Source: Methylomagnum ishizawai (lineage in GTDB: Bacteria > Pseudomonadota > Gammaproteobacteria > Methylococcales > Methylococcaceae). Taken from it: DNA of 64,000 nucleotides. Below are positions 59,936 to 64,000 of the stretch, in pieces; position 1 is the first letter of the stretch; every line of letters starts with the position of its first letter. Below the pieces are notes generated by a model that had not been told where the DNA came from, did no database searches, and saw only the letters and a program-made list of their open reading frames with translations. The position numbers and the translations under genes are program-made. Location of the stretch: positions 186,001-250,000 of the forward strand of contig NZ_FXAM01000003.1 of NCBI RefSeq assembly GCF_900155475.1, read 5' to 3'.

Positions 59936-60647
59936 AGCCACGCTCAAGGTCAGTGTCATCGTGCCCTGCCATAACGCGGCCACCTATCTCAAGGCGGCCT
60001 TGGACAGCCTGTTGGCGCAACGGCCCACCCCATGGGAGGTGATCGTCGTCGATGATGGTTCCACCGACGGCGGCGCGGCCATCGCCGAAGCCTATGGCCC
60101 GCCCGTGCGCTGCTTCCGCCAAGAAAACCAAGGCATCGCCGCGACCCGCAACCAAGGCTTGCGCCTCGCCAACGGCGACCTGATCGCCTTCCTCGACGCC
60201 GACGACCTGTGGTCGGCCAACAGCCTCGGCCTGCGCCTTGGCAAACTCGCCGAAAACCCCCACTGGGACGGCGTGTATGGCGGGGTGGAAGCCTTCGCCA
60301 GCCCGGAGTTGTCCGAGGAAGATCGCCTGTGCCTGCAAGTGCCCGCCGGAATCCAGGCCGGACGCTTGGCCGGAGCCTTGCTGTTGAAACGGGAGGTATT
60401 CGAGCGGGTGGGCGGGTTCGACACGGGATTCGCCGTGGGCGAGACCCTGGATTGGATCGCCCGCGCCGAGGAGCAGGGGATTGTGATGGGGCGGGTGGAG
60501 GGCGTGGTGTTGCGCCGCCGCATACACGGCACCAACACGGTCAGGCAAACCCAGCGCCTGCAAGCGGATTATCTACGCCTATTGCGGGCCGCGCTGGCAC
60601 GCCGCCGGGCCGCGCAAGACACCCATCCCGAGGAGCCAGCGGCATGA
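59928..60647 (+). CDS. Family 2 glycosyltransferase, second copy
   Basis: The protein has 239 aa from the ATG at 59928, inside the end of the previous gene. Motifs are VSVIVPCHNAATYLKAALDS, VIVVDDGSTDGGAAIAEAYG and FLDADDLWSANSLGLRLGK, with FERVGGFDTGFAVGETLDWI in the acceptor domain. It parallels the first copy motif for motif (GFAVxExxDW), so both may act in sequence on one acceptor. The stop overlaps the next start as ATGA. Confidence 0.9.
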   Translation: MTEATLKVSVIVPCHNAATYLKAALDSLLAQRPTPWEVIVVDDGSTDGGAAIAEAYGPPVRCFRQENQGIAATRNQGLRLANGDLIAFLDADDLWSANSLGLRLGKLAENPHWDGVYGGVEAFASPELSEEDRLCLQVPAGIQAGRLAGALLLKREVFERVGGFDTGFAVGETLDWIARAEEQGIVMGRVEGVVLRRRIHGTNTVRQTQRLQADYLRLLRAALARRRAAQDTHPEEPAA

Positions 60648-61789
60648 GGGAACACACCCTACATCCCGGCAAGCTCTGGCCCAGCCTGGACCAGGAACGC
60701 CTGCTGAAAGCCGCCCTGCTCGATGGGGACGACGCGGTACGGGCGTTCCGGGCATGGCGGGCAGGCGTCGATCTGGAGGGGGAGTTGGGCTATCCGATCC
60801 TGCGCCTGCTGCCCTTGGTCTACCACAATCTCCAGCGCCTGGGGGTGGACGATCCCTTGATGGGTCGGCTCAAGGGCGTCTACCGGCGCTTTTGGTGCGA
60901 AAACCAGACGCTGTTTTTCGCCATGCGCCCCGTGCTTCAGCGCCTCCACGAAACCGGCGTCGATCTTGCGCTGCTCAAAGGCGCGCCTTTCGTTCTAGGC
61001 TATTACCGCCATCACGCACTCAGGCCGATGGCGGATTTCGACCTCGCGCTGCCCCTCGCACAGATGCCGCAGACCTTGGCGGTGCTGAGGGAAGCCGGCT
61101 GGACCCAGCACACGGAGGCATCGGCGGACGGGTACCGGTATTTCCATGCCCTGCTGTGCCATCACGGCAACCTGCAATTGGACCTGCACTACCATTTCCT
61201 GCGCGAATGCGTCGGCCCTGCCGCCGACCGCTGGTTCTGGTCCGACATGGAGCCGGTGGACTTCGACGGACTGCGGTGTCTGCAACTGGCACCGACCGCC
61301 TTGCTGTTCCACACTATCCTGCACGGGGTGCGCTGGAACCAAGAGCCGCCGATCCGTTGGATACCCGACGCCCTGGCGATCTTGCGCCAGCGCGGCGGCG
61401 AAGTGGATTGGGAACGCCTGCTCGACTTCGCCGACTCGCAACGGCTGACCCACCGGCTGGCCTTGGGCCTCGGCTACCTCACGGAGCATTTCGCCGTCGA
61501 GTTGCCCGCCGCCGTCCACCACCGCCTGGAGCGCCACCGCCCCCGGCTTTTGGAGCGCATCGCCAACACGGTCGTGCTGGGCGATATTAGCCGCCTGTAT
61601 GCCCATCCCGTGGCCAAGCAATGGGTGCTGTTCGCCGAGTATTGCGCCCTGGCCGAGGACACCCGGCCCTTCCCTCTCATCCGGGACTTTTCCCATTACC
61701 TGCGGTACCGCTGGCAATTACGGGGCCGCCTGGAAATCTTCCCAACCATCTGCCGGGGACTCGCGCGCCGCCTGGGTTGGTCCCGATGA
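60644..61789 (+). CDS. Nucleotidyltransferase-family protein (NTP_transf_5-like)
   Basis: The protein has 381 aa; GAGGAG precedes the ATG at 60644. The family pattern is ALLKGAPFVLGYYRHHALRP then MADFDLALPL, where the Asp pair (DFD) is the usual metal-binding site of this group. A later segment (LQLDLHYHFL and LLFHTILHGVRWNQEPP) also fits. These proteins occur with PqqD-like, HPr-kinase-related and ABC exporter genes in peptide-modification loci; their reaction is not known. It overlaps both neighbours by 4 bp. Confidence 0.85.
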   Translation: MREHTLHPGKLWPSLDQERLLKAALLDGDDAVRAFRAWRAGVDLEGELGYPILRLLPLVYHNLQRLGVDDPLMGRLKGVYRRFWCENQTLFFAMRPVLQRLHETGVDLALLKGAPFVLGYYRHHALRPMADFDLALPLAQMPQTLAVLREAGWTQHTEASADGYRYFHALLCHHGNLQLDLHYHFLRECVGPAADRWFWSDMEPVDFDGLRCLQLAPTALLFHTILHGVRWNQEPPIRWIPDALAILRQRGGEVDWERLLDFADSQRLTHRLALGLGYLTEHFAVELPAAVHHRLERHRPRLLERIANTVVLGDISRLYAHPVAKQWVLFAEYCALAEDTRPFPLIRDFSHYLRYRWQLRGRLEIFPTICRGLARRLGWSR

Positions 61790-63501
61790 AGCGTGGGCCT
61801 GGCCCGGACCTGATCGACCGGCACGCCGTCCGGCTGTTTGCGCATTATTACCGATCCCGCCGGGTCCGCTTGTTGTTCTATGCGCTGGCGGCCGCGCTGC
61901 AATCGCTGTTGGTCTTGCCCATCCTGTATCTGATCCGCTTGGTGTTCGACCAGGCCATCCCGGAGGGCAAGGCGGACTGGCTGCCCCTCCTCGGCGGCGC
62001 CATCGTGCTGATCCGCCTGTTGCATAGCGGGATGGCCCTATGGCTGCGGGGCATCGTGTTGGACATGGTCAAGGGCGCGGTCCAGGCATTGCGGCAGGAC
62101 CTGCTGGACCGGCTGTACGTCCTTTCCCGCGAGCATTTCAACCACGCCGACCTGGACCGGATGCACACCCGCATCGTACTGGACAGCGAGCGTTTCGATA
62201 CGCTGAGCAACCGGCTGCTGTCCAGCCTGTTGCCGGCCGTGTTCGCCAGCGCGGCCTTGCTGGGGGTGGTGCTGATCTTGAATTGGCGGCTGGTCGCCAT
62301 GACCGCCCTCCTGTTACCCGTGTTGGCCTGGACCTCGCGCCGGGCGGGGGCGCGGGTCAAGGCCGATGTGCATGATTGCCAACAGGCCATGGAGCAATTC
62401 AGCAAGGGCGCGCGGTTCACCTTGCGGCAAATGGACCTGATCCGCTTGCAAGCCTGCGAGGCCAGGGAAAAAATCGTCCAGCGCCAATACATCCAGGCAT
62501 TGAGCGCCAGCAGCCGGCGCATGGCCATGAGTTTCGCCCTCCACGGGCAGATACAGCGCAACCTGACGGGCTGGGCGGGTATCATCATCCTGGTGGCGGG
62601 GGGTACGGCGGTCGCCCAAGGCGGCATGACCCTGGGCGATCTCATGTCGTTCTACGTAGCGGCGGGACTGCTCAACGGGCAAGTGGACGCGCTGGCGGGC
62701 GGCATTCCCGAATTGATCGCGGGCCAGGAAGCCTTGACGAAACTGCACGGGCTGCTGAGCGAAGGCGAGGAGCAGCCTTACCCAGGCCGGCGGCGCATCG
62801 CCTTCGATGGCGGCGTCAGCCTGCGCGGGGCCAGCTTCGCCTATGACGGGCACTCCGTATTGCGCTCGGTCGATCTGGAGATTCCACCCGGCGCATGCGT
62901 GGCCATCGTCGGGCCGAACGGCGCGGGCAAGACCACCTTGCTCGGCCTGGTGGTGGGTTTTTGCCGACCGCAAGCGGGCTCGGTGTATGCCAGTGGCGTG
63001 GCCTACGACGAGTTGGATATGCCCGCCCTGCGCCAAGGTATGGGCGTGGTCATGCAACAGCAAAGTTTTTTCGCCGGCACGGTCCTGGACAACCTCCGCT
63101 ATGGCCACCCGGAAGCCGACCTCGAAGCGGTGCGGGCCGCGGCCCGGCTGGCCCTGGCGGACGATTTCGTCGCCGCCCTGCCCCAAGGCTACGACACCGA
63201 AATGGGCGAAGGCGGGGCGCTGTTGTCCGGGGGCGAGCGGCAACGGCTCGCCATCGCCCGGGCTTTGTTGGGCGGCCCTAAGTTGCTGATCCTGGACGAG
63301 CCCACCAACCATCTGGACGCCGAGGCCATCGCCCGTTTGATGGACAACCTGCTGCGGGTGCCGAACCGCCCCGCTATTTTGATCATTAGCCACGACCCCG
63401 GCGTGGTGGCGTTCGCCGACCGGGTTTACCGCCTGGAGCAAGGCCGCTTGCGCCGGGTTTCCCCGCTCCACGACGAAATAACGCTATCGCCCCATGGATA
63501 A
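61786..63501 (+). CDS. ABC exporter (fused membrane and ATPase domains)
   Basis: The protein has 571 aa from the ATG at 61786, overlapping the previous stop as ATGA. About six membrane helices cover residues 15-310. The nucleotide-binding domain has Walker A GPNGAGKTTL, signature LLSGGERQRLAIARAL and Walker B LLILDEPTNHLD. There is no N-terminal C39 peptidase domain, so if it exports a peptide the leader must be removed by another enzyme. It is the likely transporter for the product of this locus. Confidence 0.92.
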   Translation: MKRGPGPDLIDRHAVRLFAHYYRSRRVRLLFYALAAALQSLLVLPILYLIRLVFDQAIPEGKADWLPLLGGAIVLIRLLHSGMALWLRGIVLDMVKGAVQALRQDLLDRLYVLSREHFNHADLDRMHTRIVLDSERFDTLSNRLLSSLLPAVFASAALLGVVLILNWRLVAMTALLLPVLAWTSRRAGARVKADVHDCQQAMEQFSKGARFTLRQMDLIRLQACEAREKIVQRQYIQALSASSRRMAMSFALHGQIQRNLTGWAGIIILVAGGTAVAQGGMTLGDLMSFYVAAGLLNGQVDALAGGIPELIAGQEALTKLHGLLSEGEEQPYPGRRRIAFDGGVSLRGASFAYDGHSVLRSVDLEIPPGACVAIVGPNGAGKTTLLGLVVGFCRPQAGSVYASGVAYDELDMPALRQGMGVVMQQQSFFAGTVLDNLRYGHPEADLEAVRAAARLALADDFVAALPQGYDTEMGEGGALLSGGERQRLAIARALLGGPKLLILDEPTNHLDAEAIARLMDNLLRVPNRPAILIISHDPGVVAFADRVYRLEQGRLRRVSPLHDEITLSPHG

Positions 63502-64000
63502 CAACCATCCCTCCGATACTCCCACCATGCCGGAGCCCTTGCAGGTGGCGTTTTTCGACACCGTCCTGGCCTGCGCCCGGCAGGCGGAAGCGAACACCGG
63601 CACCGTGGAATCCCATCTGGAACTGGCGGGCAGCCTGATCCGGGTGGTTTATGCGGGGGAGACCCTGCGCCGGCATTTCGGCGCGGCCTTGGCCCATCTG
63701 GAAGTGACACCGGACCGCGCCGCCGAGGTCACGTTCCATGTGTGGGATAGCGCTTCCACCGGCATCGCCATGCCGCCGCCGCCGTTCCCCCAAGACCGCC
63801 TCACCGACCGGGGCGATATCTGGGGCATGAACAGCCCGCGCATCCGCGCCGCCTTCCATTGGATCGAATGCTCGGTCAACCTCATGGACCTGGAACGGCG
63901 CGAAGCCGTGTTCTGGGTGCGCCACGAGGAAACCCTGCCTTATTGGTGCGAAGCCTCGCCCTTGCGTACCTTGTTCCACTGGTGGATGGAACACCGGGGC
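63494..64000 (+). CDS. Unknown protein of the PqqD/ABC locus, N-terminal part (cut by window edge)
   Basis: The frame is open for 169 codons from the ATG at 63494 to the right edge; it overlaps the ABC gene stop by 8 bp. The visible region is alpha/beta with many aromatic residues (FHVWDSASTG, HWIECSVNLMDLE, AVFWVRHEETLPYW) and ends PLRTLFHWWMEHRG. In many PqqD/nucleotidyltransferase/ABC loci the last gene is an HPr-kinase-related protein whose P-loop follows a similar N-terminal domain. The part that would hold a P-loop lies outside the window, so this is only a suggestion. Confidence 0.78.
   Translation, partial: MDNNHPSDTPTMPEPLQVAFFDTVLACARQAEANTGTVESHLELAGSLIRVVYAGETLRRHFGAALAHLEVTPDRAAEVTFHVWDSASTGIAMPPPPFPQDRLTDRGDIWGMNSPRIRAAFHWIECSVNLMDLERREAVFWVRHEETLPYWCEASPLRTLFHWWMEHRG

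Overview
The window looks like chromosomal DNA of a GC-rich gammaproteobacterium. A nitrogenase-cofactor operon next to fused chemosensory proteins suggests a diazotrophic methanotroph-like (Methylococcales) organism. That placement is inferred from gene content only; no rRNA or methane-oxidation gene lies in the window. I see no tRNA, rRNA, CRISPR array, transposase or integrase.

Region 1 (1-13.7 kb) is a chemosensory/signalling block. A CheB-CheR fusion runs off the left edge on the minus strand. On the plus strand follow a membrane-anchored unknown, a GAF-PAS-sigma54 activator, a REC-REC-GGDEF protein, an MCP fused to hemerythrin, a large hybrid CheA, CheW, CheB, CheR and a small methyltransferase. 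The set has REC domains but no free CheY and no flagellar genes, so it may control c-di-GMP or another non-flagellar output.

Region 2 (13.7-42.6 kb, all minus strand) is a complete-looking extracellular contractile injection system (eCIS; Afp/PVC/MAC-like). Transcription order is: DUF4255 cap protein, an unknown, one sheath, three tube paralogues, a DUF5908 peptide, LysM hub protein, VgrG-like spike, a 60-aa protein, gp25, PAAR-like tip, baseplate J, tail fibre, second baseplate protein, tape-measure protein and AAA+ ATPase. Two very large proteins follow. One carries a DUF4157 HExxH domain and a possible C-terminal Cys/His site; the other is a Pro/Ala-rich, coiled-coil and amphipathic protein. 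They share an N-terminal motif and are the best cargo candidates. This is the most interesting system here.

Region 3 (43.1-55.9 kb, minus strand) is a nitrogen-fixation accessory operon: two [2Fe-2S] ferredoxins, nifE (with a BFD-like C-terminal extension), nifN, nifX, DUF269, DUF683, fdxB, nifQ, ygfZ-like, apaG, a clpX, a nifF-type flavodoxin, a flavin amine oxidase and four small genes. A sigma54-like -24/-12 element with two TGT-N10-ACA NifA sites precedes the first ferredoxin.

Region 4 (56-64 kb, plus strand) starts with a regulated-looking promoter, a small secreted-peptide ORF, a hemolysin III-family protein and an AI-2E-family permease. A tightly overlapping cluster follows: a PqqD-like protein with a precursor-like tail, two family-2 glycosyltransferases, a nucleotidyltransferase-family protein, an ABC exporter and a truncated gene. 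It resembles peptide-modification/export loci of the PqqD/HPr-kinase-related type. Short GC-rich inverted repeats of at least two families sit between genes in several places.
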